Assembly: GCF_006716465.1 (NCBI RefSeq)
Contig: NZ_VFPB01000002.1
Coordinates: forward strand, 62,001-126,000
Direction of reading: 5' to 3'
Source: Pseudoxanthomonas sp. 3HH-4
GTDB taxonomy: Bacteria; Pseudomonadota; Gammaproteobacteria; Xanthomonadales; Xanthomonadaceae
Length of the DNA stretch: 64,000 nucleotides
The translations under genes were made by a program, and so were the position numbers. Under the pieces are notes generated by a model. That model was not told the DNA's origin, searched no databases, and worked only from the letters and a program-made list of their open reading frames with translations. Shown piece by piece: positions 30,334-41,723 of the stretch (positions are counted from its first letter, which is position 1; each line of letters begins with the position of its first letter).

Positions 30334-33300
30334 TCACGCGGCCCGCGCCGCCAGCAGCCGGTCCAGCACCGACTTCAATGCGAGCGGCCGCACCGGCTTG
30401 GCCAGCAGCGGCAGTTCCGCATCCCGGACGGCACGGCGCACGGCATCGGTCTGGTCGGCACTCAGGATCAGGCACGGACGTTGCCCATGCGAGGCACGCA
30501 GACGTTCGGCCAGCGCGACGCCGGTGTCGCCGGCATCCAGGTGGTAATCGAACAGCCAGAGGTCCGCATGCCTCTCGCGCAATGCCGCATCGGCTGCTGC
30601 GCCATCGCTGGCGATCGCGACGCTGCATCCCCAGCCTTCAAGCACCTGGCGCAGAGCAGCCAGCGCTGCAGGATCGTTGTCGACCGCCAGCACATGGCGA
30701 CCGGCAAGGCCGGGCTTGCCGGCCAGCGAGGGCATCGCCGCAGGCGCCGCCACGCGCACCAGGTCTACCGCGAAAACGGAGCCGTGCCCTACCCGGCTGC
30801 GTAGCGACAGCGGTGCGTCGAGCAGCACGGCGATGCGGTCCGCGATCGACAGGCCCAGGCCCAGGCCCTGTCCCGGCACATCGTCGCCGCGGCGGAATTC
30901 CTCGAAGATCCGGCGCTGGTCGGACTCGGCGATCCCAGGCCCCGTGTCCCACACTTCAATGCGCACGTGCGCATGGCGCCAGCGCGCGCCGAGCAGCACA
31001 CCACCACGCGCGGTGTAGCGCACGGCATTGGCCAGGAAGTTCTGCAGGATCCGGCGCAGCAGCTGCGGATCGGTATGCACCCAGGCACGCGTCGGCACGA
31101 TGTCGAACGACAGTCCTCGCTCCAGCGCGAGTACGCGGAACTCGGAGGCCAGCGGCTCCAGCACTTCCATCAACGGCAGGTCGCGCGGCTCAGGCAGCAG
31201 GCCGCCGGCGTCCAGGCGCGACATGTCCAACAGGCCCGTCAGCAGATCGGTGGTGGAATCCAGCGCACCACGCACCTGCAGCGCCGTCTCGCGCTGCCGC
31301 GCCTCCGGCAACTGCTGCGACAACGCGTCGGTGAACAACTGTGCCGCGTGCAGCGGCTGCAGCAGATCGTGGCCGATCGCGGTCAGGAAGCGGCTCTTCG
31401 CATCGTTCGCATGCTCGGCCTCGCGCTTGGCGGTTTCCAGCAGGGCGGTGCGTTCGACCACGCGCTGCTCCAGCGTCTCGTTGGCCTGCTTGAGTTCGCG
31501 CTCGGCCTGGCGTGATGCGGTGACGTCGGTGTAGGTGGCCACGAAGCCGCCGCCCGGCATGGGATTGCCGCGCACCTCCACGATGCTGCCATCCGGGAAC
31601 ACGCGCTCGGTCAGGTGCGGCGTGCCGGCACGCATAAAGGCCAGGCGCCGCTCCAGCGCACGCTCGTCGTGTCCCCGCTGCGGCATGCGCTGCAGCGCCC
31701 AGCGGGTCAGGTCGGCGATGGGACGCCCGACCTGCAGCAGATCGGAGGGAAAGCCGAACATCTGCGCATAGCGCCGGTTCCAGGCCACCAGCCGCTGCTC
31801 GCGGTCGATCACGCTGATGCCTTGGCTCATGTTCTGCAACGCGGCCTCCAGCACCTGCTGGTTGAAGCGCAGATCCTGCGATGCTTCGCCGACGATGGCG
31901 GCCACCGTCTCCAGGTCGCCGGTTTCACGGCGTGCCGCGTCCAGCAGGAGCCGTGCGGACGCAGAGCCCAGCACCGCCGACAGTTCGCGCTCGAGCCGGG
32001 CTTCGATAATCGCCGGCACCGGTCCATTGCGCGGCGCGTCGACCAGCAGCTCCTCCACGCGCTCGCGCGGCAGGAAGCGCCTGCCGGCATCGCGCAGCGT
32101 CTTCGCATCGAAGCCCCGGCTGTCGGCGCGACGCGGTGCCGAACCCCGCCAACTGGCCACCAGCAGCGTGACCACGGCACCTGCGAACAGACTGACACCG
32201 ACGGCGCGGCCCAGGCGGCTCCACCCTGTGAGGCCGAAGAAGCCGTCGGGCGACAGGCCGGCCAGACCAAACGGCCCCGTCTGCAGCCATGCCGGCGAAA
32301 CACCGCGTGCGTCCATCGCCACCGGCAGCAGCAACAGCCATGCCCATACCAGGAACCCGGCCACGATGCCGGCAATGACGGCCCGCGGCGATGTCTGCGG
32401 ACGCCAGATGGCGAACGCCAGCGCGGGCGCCAGCGTGGCCAATGCGGAGAACGACACCGCGCCCACGTCCGCCAGCGCATCGTTGCCCGCGATCAGGCGG
32501 CTGTACGCCCACGCCAGCAGCATCACCGCCACGATCCCCACGCGCCGTTGTGTCAGCACGGCTCCGCGCAGGTCGCGACCGGTACCGCGCACCCAGCCGC
32601 CCCGCAACAGGCCCGGCGCCAGCCAGTGGTTGCCGATCATCAGGCTGAGCGTGAGCGTACTGACCACCACCATGCCGGTAGCCGCGCTCAGGCCGCCAAG
32701 GAACGCCAGCAGCGCCAGCCCTTGGTGCCCCTGCGACAGCGGCAGCGCCAGCACGTAGAGGTCGGAGGGCACCGCATCGCCGAACATCGCGCCGCCCGCG
32801 CGCGCCAGCGGCAGCAGCGGCGCGGCCATCAACACCATGTACAGAGGAAACAGCCAGCGCGCCGTGCGCACATGCCGTTCATCGCGGCATTCCACCACGC
32901 CCACGTGCACCTGGTGCGGCAGGGTGAACATCGCCAGCACGCCCAGCGCCACCAGCGGCAGGAATCCATACGTGGTGGAAGCCGGGGCCGGTGCCGGCGG
33001 CGGCACTTCCAGGTCCGGCAGGCCGAACCACACGAACAATCCCAGCGCCAGCATCGCCGCCAGCTTGAAGAGCGACTCGAACGCCATCGCCAGGATCAGC
33101 CCGCGGTTGTGTTCCACCGCGCTCGCGCGGCGCGTGCCAAACAGCATCGCGAATACCGCCATCGCCAGCGCCACGTACAGCGCGCTGTCCTGCCACGCCG
33201 GCAGCGCATCGTTACCCGGCGAACGGGTCAGCAGCGCGAAGCTCATCGCCACGGCCTTCAGCTGCAGCGCGATGTAGGGAATCAATCCGAGCGCGGCGAT

Positions 33301-33660
33301 CAGCGTGACCGTGGCCGCCAGCCAGCCGTCCTTGCCCAGTCGCGTGGCGATCAGGTCGGCCAGCGACGTGGCATTCGACTCGCGCGCCATCCGCACCAGC
33401 CGCACCAGCAGGAACGCGCCGAACACGTACAACAGGATGGTGCCGACGAAGGTGGGCGGCAGTGGCCAACCGTAGCGAGCGGCCTGGGTCACGGTGCCGA
33501 AGAACGTCCACGAGGTGCAGTACACCGCCAGCGACAGCGCGTAGATGTACGGCCACTGCACCGCCAGCACGCGCGGGTGCCGCTCGGCGTAGAGCGCGGA
33601 CCCGAACAGCACGCCCAGCCACAGCAGGGACGCCAGTACCACCACGCCGATGCTCAGCAT
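30334..33660 (-). CDS. CrbS/MxtR-like SLC5-domain hybrid sensor kinase
   Basis: A 1108-residue protein. Residues 1-510 are a sodium:solute symporter (SLC5) domain with about 13 membrane helices (start VVVLASLLWLGVLFGSALYA; YGFLPLVALGVLAMFTLPHQ). A STAC-type linker and a PAS domain follow (ISVIDREQRLVAWNRRYAQM). HisKA carries the phospho-acceptor in TAIGHDLLQPLHAAQ, and HATPase has VRYTARGG, DTGPGIAESD and GQGLGLGLSI. A C-terminal receiver ends the chain (LWLFDYHLDAGDTG; LLAKPVRPLALK). Architecture matches CrbS/MxtR, which controls acetate metabolism. It is likely the partner of the regulator at 28422. Confidence 0.88.
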   Translation of the reverse strand: MLSIGVVVLASLLWLGVLFGSALYAERHPRVLAVQWPYIYALSLAVYCTSWTFFGTVTQAARYGWPLPPTFVGTILLYVFGAFLLVRLVRMARESNATSLADLIATRLGKDGWLAATVTLIAALGLIPYIALQLKAVAMSFALLTRSPGNDALPAWQDSALYVALAMAVFAMLFGTRRASAVEHNRGLILAMAFESLFKLAAMLALGLFVWFGLPDLEVPPPAPAPASTTYGFLPLVALGVLAMFTLPHQVHVGVVECRDERHVRTARWLFPLYMVLMAAPLLPLARAGGAMFGDAVPSDLYVLALPLSQGHQGLALLAFLGGLSAATGMVVVSTLTLSLMIGNHWLAPGLLRGGWVRGTGRDLRGAVLTQRRVGIVAVMLLAWAYSRLIAGNDALADVGAVSFSALATLAPALAFAIWRPQTSPRAVIAGIVAGFLVWAWLLLLPVAMDARGVSPAWLQTGPFGLAGLSPDGFFGLTGWSRLGRAVGVSLFAGAVVTLLVASWRGSAPRRADSRGFDAKTLRDAGRRFLPRERVEELLVDAPRNGPVPAIIEARLERELSAVLGSASARLLLDAARRETGDLETVAAIVGEASQDLRFNQQVLEAALQNMSQGISVIDREQRLVAWNRRYAQMFGFPSDLLQVGRPIADLTRWALQRMPQRGHDERALERRLAFMRAGTPHLTERVFPDGSIVEVRGNPMPGGGFVATYTDVTASRQAERELKQANETLEQRVVERTALLETAKREAEHANDAKSRFLTAIGHDLLQPLHAAQLFTDALSQQLPEARQRETALQVRGALDSTTDLLTGLLDMSRLDAGGLLPEPRDLPLMEVLEPLASEFRVLALERGLSFDIVPTRAWVHTDPQLLRRILQNFLANAVRYTARGGVLLGARWRHAHVRIEVWDTGPGIAESDQRRIFEEFRRGDDVPGQGLGLGLSIADRIAVLLDAPLSLRSRVGHGSVFAVDLVRVAAPAAMPSLAGKPGLAGRHVLAVDNDPAALAALRQVLEGWGCSVAIASDGAAADAALRERHADLWLFDYHLDAGDTGVALAERLRASHGQRPCLILSADQTDAVRRAVRDAELPLLAKPVRPLALKSVLDRLLAARAA

Positions 33661-33879
33661 GCTTCCTCGAATGCTCCTGTCCGCCCAGCCACGATCTTAC
33701 CGCGCCGACGATCGGCACTGTCCCCTGTCCATTCCCGTGGCCGACGCCTCCGCAGGGCCTCGTTCTTCCTCATGACGAAGCCGGTGCGGAACGCTCCTCC
33801 CGAGGGGATTGCCGCCATGCGGTTCCGTCATCGCCGGGCCCAAGGGGGTGCCCACACGGAGTCGAACAAGGAGATCGTC

Positions 33880-34221
33880 ATGCACAACCACATGTTCCTG
33901 CGCGCTGCCGCGCTGTCCCTCGTGCTGCTTGCCGCATCCGCGCCCGCCTGGGCAACGCGCACCAGCACCGCGCTCGGCATCTGCATATCGCGCGGCCCGG
34001 ATTGCAGCATCGCCAACAAGGGCGACAACTACGAGATCTGCGTCAACAACACCGACGGCAAGCAGTGCGTCAGCTGTCCCAACCTGGCCCAGGACAAGCA
34101 GGAATGCTCCGTCGCCAGGACGGGCAAGGACACGCCCCCGCCGACCACCGGCGTGGCCGGCCTGCTCGCCGAGGAATACGTGAAGGCTCCCCGCAAAACC
34201 GAACACCCGCGCAAACCCTGA
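33880..34221 (+). CDS. Small secreted Cys-rich protein
   Basis: A 113-residue protein with a signal peptide ending PAWATR. AAGGAG lies six bases before the ATG. The mature region has conserved-looking Cys residues (GICISRGPDCSIA, YEICVNNTDGKQCVSCP, QECSVAR) that could form disulfides, then a Pro/Lys-rich tail. I do not recognise a family. It stands alone after the CrbS-like gene and before the convergent TonB receptor. Confidence 0.7.
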   Translation: MHNHMFLRAAALSLVLLAASAPAWATRTSTALGICISRGPDCSIANKGDNYEICVNNTDGKQCVSCPNLAQDKQECSVARTGKDTPPPTTGVAGLLAEEYVKAPRKTEHPRKP

Positions 34222-34284
34222 CGTCCGGAAACGCCAACGCGGCGATGCTCACGCACCGCCGCGTCATGCGTTGCGACGCCGGAC

Positions 34285-36510
<2,226 letters not shown>

Positions 36511-36601
36511 GGGTCTCCCCTCCTCCCGGGTATGACGTTGGCGGCGGACGGATGCCGCCGATTGAAGCGAACACTAGGGGGCGGGCCGCGTGGGCGGCAT
36601 C

Positions 36602-36613
36602 GTACCTTCGTAC
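36602..36613. promoter_or_regulatory. GTAC-N4-GTAC dyad between the TonB receptor and GntP permease
   Basis: CATCGTACCTTCGTAC (36598-36613) matches the dyad at 27502-27517 in 14 of 16 bases. A weak TAGTGT lies 37 bases away on the minus strand towards the TonB receptor and a weak GATACT about 38 bases away towards the permease. These are nearly the same distances as at the other site. It is candidate operator for one shared regulator. Confidence 0.5.
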
Positions 36614-36700
36614 AGTGGGCCGGCCGGCGTGCGGCTGCGGATACTCGCCGCACTTGCAATCGGCGCTGGCCGAGGGGTCGCAGATGTCGAGGAGTACCGG

Positions 36701-38104
36701 ATGTCGTTCCTGATCGTGCTGGCCGCGCTGTGCTTCCTGATGTTCGTGGCCTACCGCGGCTACAGCGTCATCCTGTTCGCGCCCATCGCGGCGCTGGGCG
36801 CGGTGCTGCTGACCGATCCCTCGCTGGTAGCGCCGATGTTCACCGGCCTGTTCATGGACAAGATGGTCGGCTTCCTGAAGCTGTATTTCCCAGTGTTCCT
36901 GCTGGGCGCGGTGTTCGGCAAGCTGATCGAGATCTCTGGTTTCTCCAAGGCGATCGTGAAAGCCACCATCAAGGTGGTCGGCGCGCAGCGCGCCATGCTG
37001 TCCATCGTGCTGGTGTGCGCGCTGCTGACTTACGGCGGCGTATCGCTGTTCGTGGTGGTGTTCGCGGTGTATCCGTTCGCGGCGGAGCTGTTCCGCCAGA
37101 GCGACATCCCCAAACGGCTGGTGCCGGGCACGATCGCGCTAGGCGCCTTCACCTTCACCATGGACGCGCTGCCGGGCACGCCGCAGATCCAGAACATCAT
37201 CCCCAGCTCGTTCTTCGGCACCACCGGCTGGGCCGCGCCGGTGCTGGGCACGCTGGGCGGCGTGTTCATCCTGATCGTGGGCATGAGCTACCTGGAATGG
37301 TGCCGCCGCGTGGCCGCGCGCAATGGCGAGGGCTACGCCGGCAACGACGAATTGCGCAACGAACCCGAACCGTTCAAGGGCGACAGGCTGGCGCATCCGC
37401 TGATCGCGATCCTGCCGCTGCTGCTGGTGGGCGTGGCCAACTTCCTGTTCACCCGCTGGATTCCCGGCTTCTACGGCGAGAGTCAGTCCTTCGTGCCTGC
37501 CGTCATCGGCAATCCCGCGCCCGTGGTGCAGGAGGTCTCGAAGGTCGCCGCGATCTGGGCCGTACAGGGCGCGCTGCTGGTGGGCATCGTGTCGGTGATC
37601 GCGTTCGCATGGAAGCCGGTGTTCGCCAGCTTTGCGGAGGGCACCAAGAGCGCCATCGGCGGCGCGCTGCTGGCCTCGATGAACACGGCGTCGGAATACG
37701 GATTCGGCGCCGTCATCGCCGCCCTGCCCGGCTTCCTGGTCGTGGCCAATGCGCTGCAGGCCATTCCCAATCCGCTGGTCAACGAGGCGATTTCGGTCAC
37801 CGCGCTGGCGGGCATCACCGGTTCCGCCTCGGGCGGCATGAGCATCGCGCTGGCGGCGATGGCCGACAGTTTCATCGCCAACGCGAACGCGGCGGGCATC
37901 CCGATGGAGGTGCTGCACCGCGTCGCCTCGATGGCCTCCGGCGGCATGGACACCCTGCCCCACAATGGTGCGGTGATTACCCTGCTGGCCGTCACCGGCC
38001 TCAGCCACCGGCAGTCGTACAAGGACATCTTCGCCATCACGCTGATCAAGACCACGGCGGTGTTCGTGATCATCGGCGTGTTCTACGCCACCGGCTGGGT
38101 CTGA
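36701..38104 (+). CDS. GntP-family permease, possible D-3-hydroxybutyrate transporter
   Basis: A 467-residue permease with about 12 membrane helices. The start at 36701 has GAGGAG six bases before it. GntP-type features include SFFGTTGWAAPVLG, GALLASMNTASEYGFG and VASMASGGMDTLPHNGAVI. In Pseudomonas a close relative lies next to bdhA, and this gene shares an operator-like dyad with bdhA here. A 3-hydroxybutyrate or related short carboxylate substrate is therefore favoured over gluconate, but not shown. Confidence 0.82.
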   Translation: MSFLIVLAALCFLMFVAYRGYSVILFAPIAALGAVLLTDPSLVAPMFTGLFMDKMVGFLKLYFPVFLLGAVFGKLIEISGFSKAIVKATIKVVGAQRAMLSIVLVCALLTYGGVSLFVVVFAVYPFAAELFRQSDIPKRLVPGTIALGAFTFTMDALPGTPQIQNIIPSSFFGTTGWAAPVLGTLGGVFILIVGMSYLEWCRRVAARNGEGYAGNDELRNEPEPFKGDRLAHPLIAILPLLLVGVANFLFTRWIPGFYGESQSFVPAVIGNPAPVVQEVSKVAAIWAVQGALLVGIVSVIAFAWKPVFASFAEGTKSAIGGALLASMNTASEYGFGAVIAALPGFLVVANALQAIPNPLVNEAISVTALAGITGSASGGMSIALAAMADSFIANANAAGIPMEVLHRVASMASGGMDTLPHNGAVITLLAVTGLSHRQSYKDIFAITLIKTTAVFVIIGVFYATGWV

Positions 38105-38202
38105 CACCTCCCGTGGCGTGACCGGCCTGTGCGCGCGGTCGCAAACGGCGCACGGCGCTTGGCCAATACTTCCCGCATTCCGGGGAAGGCAGGGAAATCC
38201 GC

Positions 38203-40080
38203 ATGGCGTACTACACCGTCCCGTGGCGTCGGCTGTTCGCGCGTGGCCCGTGGCGACGCAAGGCCGTGGGCACGCGTGCGCGCCTCGACGCCCGCGTTCA
38301 GGCAAAGCCGCACATCGCAGCGCCCGATCTCGGCGTACAGGTCCGTGAACGCCTGAACCGCCTGTACGGCTGGAAGGGCGGCGAACGCGCCAGTCCGAAG
38401 GACACCACGCCCGCACCGGAGGCGGTAGCGGTGGCCGCACCCAGCGGTGGCCGCGTGATGATGGGGCAGTCGAATCCCACCCTGATGACGATGGCGCGAC
38501 CGCCGTTCGCCGTGCAGGCGCTCAACAACCTCAGCTACGGCGCCACCGCCGCGAGCATCGCCGAATTCAACGCGCTGGGTAGCAGCGACCGCCAGCGCCT
38601 GGCCAACTACGTGGACTGGCAGCTCAACTGGGACGCCATCGACGACAGCGCCGTCACCAACCGCCTCAACACCGCCGGCTACACCACGTTGAACAAGTCG
38701 CTGACCCAGTTGTGGGCCGACCACGTGGTGACGGACCCGGAGTACAGCATCCGCATCCGGCCCGCCAATGAAGTGCAGCGCGCGGCGTTCGTGCGCGCGG
38801 TGTATTCGCGCCGCCAGTTGCGCGAGGTGCTGGTGAATTTCTGGCACGACCACTTCAACGTACTGGGCAACGACTTCAGTACAGGCCCGGTGTTCGTGCA
38901 CTACGACCGCGACGTGATCCGCGCCAACGCCAAGGGCAATTTCCGCACGATGCTGGAAGGCGTGGCCCAGAGCACGGCGATGCTCTACTACCTGGACAAC
39001 ATCAGCAATTCTCGCTCCGGCCCCAACGAGAACTTCGCCCGCGAATTGCTGGAGCTGCACACGCTGGGCGCGGAGAACTACCTCGGCTTCATGGACCCGT
39101 TCCAGGTGCCGCCTTGTCCCGAGGATCCGGCGTATCCCATCGGCTACACCGACATCGACGTGTACGAAACCTCGGCCGCGTTCACCGGCTGGTCGGCGAA
39201 GAACGGCCACTGGCAGTTTCCCACCGAGAACGACGGCAGCTTCGTCTACCGGCAGTCCTGGCACGACGCCGGCCCCAAATTCCTGCTCGGCATGCTGATC
39301 TATCCCGAACAGCCCGCACTGAAGGACGGTCGCGACGTACTGGACCGGTTGGCCAGCCATCCGCGCGTGGCCAAATTCATCTGCAAGAAACTCATCCGCC
39401 GCTTCATCAGCGACACGCCGAAGCAGGCGCTGATCGACAGCGCGGCGACGATCTTCCGTTCCAACTGGCGCGCGCCGAACCAGATCGAACTGGTGCTGCG
39501 GCACATCCTGAACTCCGACGACTTCATCAACAGCTTCGGCCAGAAGAACCGTCGCCCGTTCGACGCAACGGTCGCGGCGATGCGGACGCTCGGCGGCGAC
39601 TGGACGATCCGGCTGGACCACGGCCGCAGCGGCGATTTCATGTGGATGTACGGTTTCACCGGCCACACGCCGTACAACTGGCCTGCGCCGAACGGCTATC
39701 CCGACAGCGGGCTGGCGTGGTCGGGCTCCAATTCCTACGCCATGACGTGGCGCCTGCTGGGCTGGCTGACCGAAAGCAAGGACGGCGACGTGCCATTGCA
39801 CCCGATCGTCGATACCACGCGTGCCAACATCCCCGTGGCCAACTGGACGGCGAACACGCTGGTGACGTGGTGGTGCACCCGTCTGCTCGGCTATCAGCCC
39901 GAAACGGCGCGCAAGCAGGCGCTGGTGGCCTTCATGGCGCAGAACGGCGATCCGAACAGCTATGTCATCACCGATACCAACACGTGGCAGGGCAGCGACC
40001 TGAAGCGGCACTACAACCACGAGCGCCTGCGCAGCCTGGTGGCGTTAATCCTGATGACTCCCGAATTCATGAGCCGCTGA
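38203..40080 (+). CDS. DUF1800-family protein
   Basis: A 625-residue protein. The diagnostic blocks are FWHDHFNVLGND, HYDRDVIRANAKGNFRTMLE, VAQSTAMLYYLDN and PNENFARELLELHTLG, and later RFISDTPKQALIDSAA. The N-terminus is short and basic (YYTVPWRRLFARG), without an evident signal peptide. Family members are widespread and paired with DUF1501 proteins. No activity is known. It is followed by the DUF1501 gene after seven bases. Confidence 0.9.
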   Translation: MAYYTVPWRRLFARGPWRRKAVGTRARLDARVQAKPHIAAPDLGVQVRERLNRLYGWKGGERASPKDTTPAPEAVAVAAPSGGRVMMGQSNPTLMTMARPPFAVQALNNLSYGATAASIAEFNALGSSDRQRLANYVDWQLNWDAIDDSAVTNRLNTAGYTTLNKSLTQLWADHVVTDPEYSIRIRPANEVQRAAFVRAVYSRRQLREVLVNFWHDHFNVLGNDFSTGPVFVHYDRDVIRANAKGNFRTMLEGVAQSTAMLYYLDNISNSRSGPNENFARELLELHTLGAENYLGFMDPFQVPPCPEDPAYPIGYTDIDVYETSAAFTGWSAKNGHWQFPTENDGSFVYRQSWHDAGPKFLLGMLIYPEQPALKDGRDVLDRLASHPRVAKFICKKLIRRFISDTPKQALIDSAATIFRSNWRAPNQIELVLRHILNSDDFINSFGQKNRRPFDATVAAMRTLGGDWTIRLDHGRSGDFMWMYGFTGHTPYNWPAPNGYPDSGLAWSGSNSYAMTWRLLGWLTESKDGDVPLHPIVDTTRANIPVANWTANTLVTWWCTRLLGYQPETARKQALVAFMAQNGDPNSYVITDTNTWQGSDLKRHYNHERLRSLVALILMTPEFMSR

Positions 40081-40087
40081 GGCCCCG

Positions 40088-41569
40088 ATGACCGACTTCC
40101 GACTGACCCGACGCGACTTCGTCAAAGGCTGCGGCGCAGCCGCCATCGTCGGCACCGCGGGCGGCAGCCTGATGTTCGCCGCCCCCGTCGACGCCGCCGT
40201 CAACAGCTATGACACCGTCGTGCATCTGTTCCTGCGGGGCGGCATCGATGGCCTCAACCTGGTGGTACCCATCGACGGTGTGGACCGCGGCTTCTACGAG
40301 GAAGCGCGCCCCAGCCTGAAAATCGAGACCAGCGGCGCTTACGGCGCCTTGCCACTGACCCTGTCGGGCGGCGCTGGCACCGGCTTTGGCCTGCACCCCT
40401 CGGCCAGCGGTCTGCGCGACCTGTGGAACGACGGCAGGATGGCCATCGTGCACGCCTGCGGCATGGCGACCACGGTCACCCGCAGCCACTTCGATGCGCA
40501 GCTTTACATCGACCTGGGTACGCCCGGGAAGTACGGCTCGCCGACGGGATGGATGACGCGCGCGTGGGAGACGCGGCCCAATGGCGCCGGCACCCTGCCC
40601 GCGCTCGGCGTGAGCGGCACCCAGCCGGCCGGCCTGATGGGCGCGATCGATGCGCTGACCATGAGCAGCCCGTCCGACTTCTCGCTCAACACCACCGCAT
40701 GGAGCTGGCAGCGCACGCGAAGCGATTCGCCCAGCGGCCTGCGTGGCGTCAGCGAAACCGTGGCCTCGCTGTGGAACGGCCAGACCGGCATGGAGATCAG
40801 CGGTCGCCGCGCGAATGGCGCGCTGCGCCTGATCGGACAACAGGGCTACGCCAGCCTGCCGGCCAGCTGGCCGACGGGCAATTTCGCGCAGCAGCTGTGG
40901 ACCATTGCGCAGACCATCCGCTTCAACCTCGGCCTGCGCTACGCCACGCTGGATCTCGGCGGCTGGGATACGCACGAGGGCCAGGGCACGGCGGGCAGCG
41001 GGTACCACTACTACCAGAACAAGATCGCGGAGCTGTCGCAGGCACTGGCCGCGTTCTACGCCGAACTCAACGGCACCGGCGAGATGGCGCGGGTGACGGT
41101 GGTGGTGCAGTCCGAGTTCGGACGCCGCGTGCGTGCGAACGCCAACGGCGGCACCGACCATGGCTACGGCAATCCCATGCTGGTGCTCGGCGGTCCGGTC
41201 AACGGACGCCGCTTCTACGGCAGCTGGCCTGGCCTGAATCCGGAAACTCTCTCCCCCACCTTCGGCGACGTGCCGGTCACCACCGACTACCGCCGCGTGA
41301 TGTCGGAGATCCTGATCCGCCGCATGGGCAACGCCAACCTCAGCCAGGTCTTCCCCGGCTACACCGGTTATGCGCCGCTTGGCCTAATGCAGGGCACCGA
41401 CATCGCGCCAAAGCTCGAAGAGGTGGCGGTCACCGCATCGATTCCGTCGCTGGTGGTGCCGGGGGCGGGAACGCCTGCGGCCGCCACCAGCGCGCCCACC
41501 GAACGCGTCGTGCCCGACTGGCAGCGCCGGGGGCCTGTGGATCGAACGCTGGTGCGGCGGGAGCGCTGA
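40088..41569 (+). CDS. DUF1501-family Tat-exported protein
   Basis: A 493-residue protein. The twin-arginine signal is LTRRDFVKGCGAAAIVGTAG, so it is exported folded. Sulfatase/alkaline-phosphatase-like blocks: VVHLFLRGGIDGLNLVVP, HACGMATTVTRSHFDAQ, LDLGGWDTHEG and VVVQSEFGRRVRANANGGTDHG. These suggest a metal-dependent hydrolase-type fold. It forms an operon with the DUF1800 gene. The substrate is unknown. Confidence 0.9.
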   Translation: MTDFRLTRRDFVKGCGAAAIVGTAGGSLMFAAPVDAAVNSYDTVVHLFLRGGIDGLNLVVPIDGVDRGFYEEARPSLKIETSGAYGALPLTLSGGAGTGFGLHPSASGLRDLWNDGRMAIVHACGMATTVTRSHFDAQLYIDLGTPGKYGSPTGWMTRAWETRPNGAGTLPALGVSGTQPAGLMGAIDALTMSSPSDFSLNTTAWSWQRTRSDSPSGLRGVSETVASLWNGQTGMEISGRRANGALRLIGQQGYASLPASWPTGNFAQQLWTIAQTIRFNLGLRYATLDLGGWDTHEGQGTAGSGYHYYQNKIAELSQALAAFYAELNGTGEMARVTVVVQSEFGRRVRANANGGTDHGYGNPMLVLGGPVNGRRFYGSWPGLNPETLSPTFGDVPVTTDYRRVMSEILIRRMGNANLSQVFPGYTGYAPLGLMQGTDIAPKLEEVAVTASIPSLVVPGAGTPAAATSAPTERVVPDWQRRGPVDRTLVRRER

Positions 41570-41581
41570 ATCAAGGCTCCT

Positions 41582-41708
41582 GTAGGAGGGGCTTCAGCCC
41601 CGATGCTTGCCCATCAGACGGCAGCCACCCGCGCTGCGCCCGGGCGCTCATGTTCCGTGGGCGCGGTCGCGCCTGCGGTGACAGGTCGGGCCCTGAAGCC
41701 CCTCCTGC
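41582..41708. repeat. GTAG-headed REP pair, variant (GTAGGAGGGGCTTCAGCCC)
   Basis: The left end GTAGGAGGGGCTTCAGCCC is mirrored by GGGCCCTGAAGCCCCTCCTGC at the right. It belongs to the GTAG-headed class but has a different stem sequence from 22102 and 25485. It lies between convergent genes. Confidence 0.8.
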
Positions 41709-41723
41709 ATGGCAGGAATGCCA

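Noticed and set aside
31615..34221. An 868-codon open frame on the plus strand
   Set aside because: It is antisense to the CrbS-like kinase. The translation is Gln/His/Arg-rich without domains. Only its last 113 codons (33880-34221) form a real gene with ribosome site and signal peptide.
38203..41569. A surface-layer or phage structural module
   Set aside because: The motifs fit DUF1800 and DUF1501, and there are no phage genes around.
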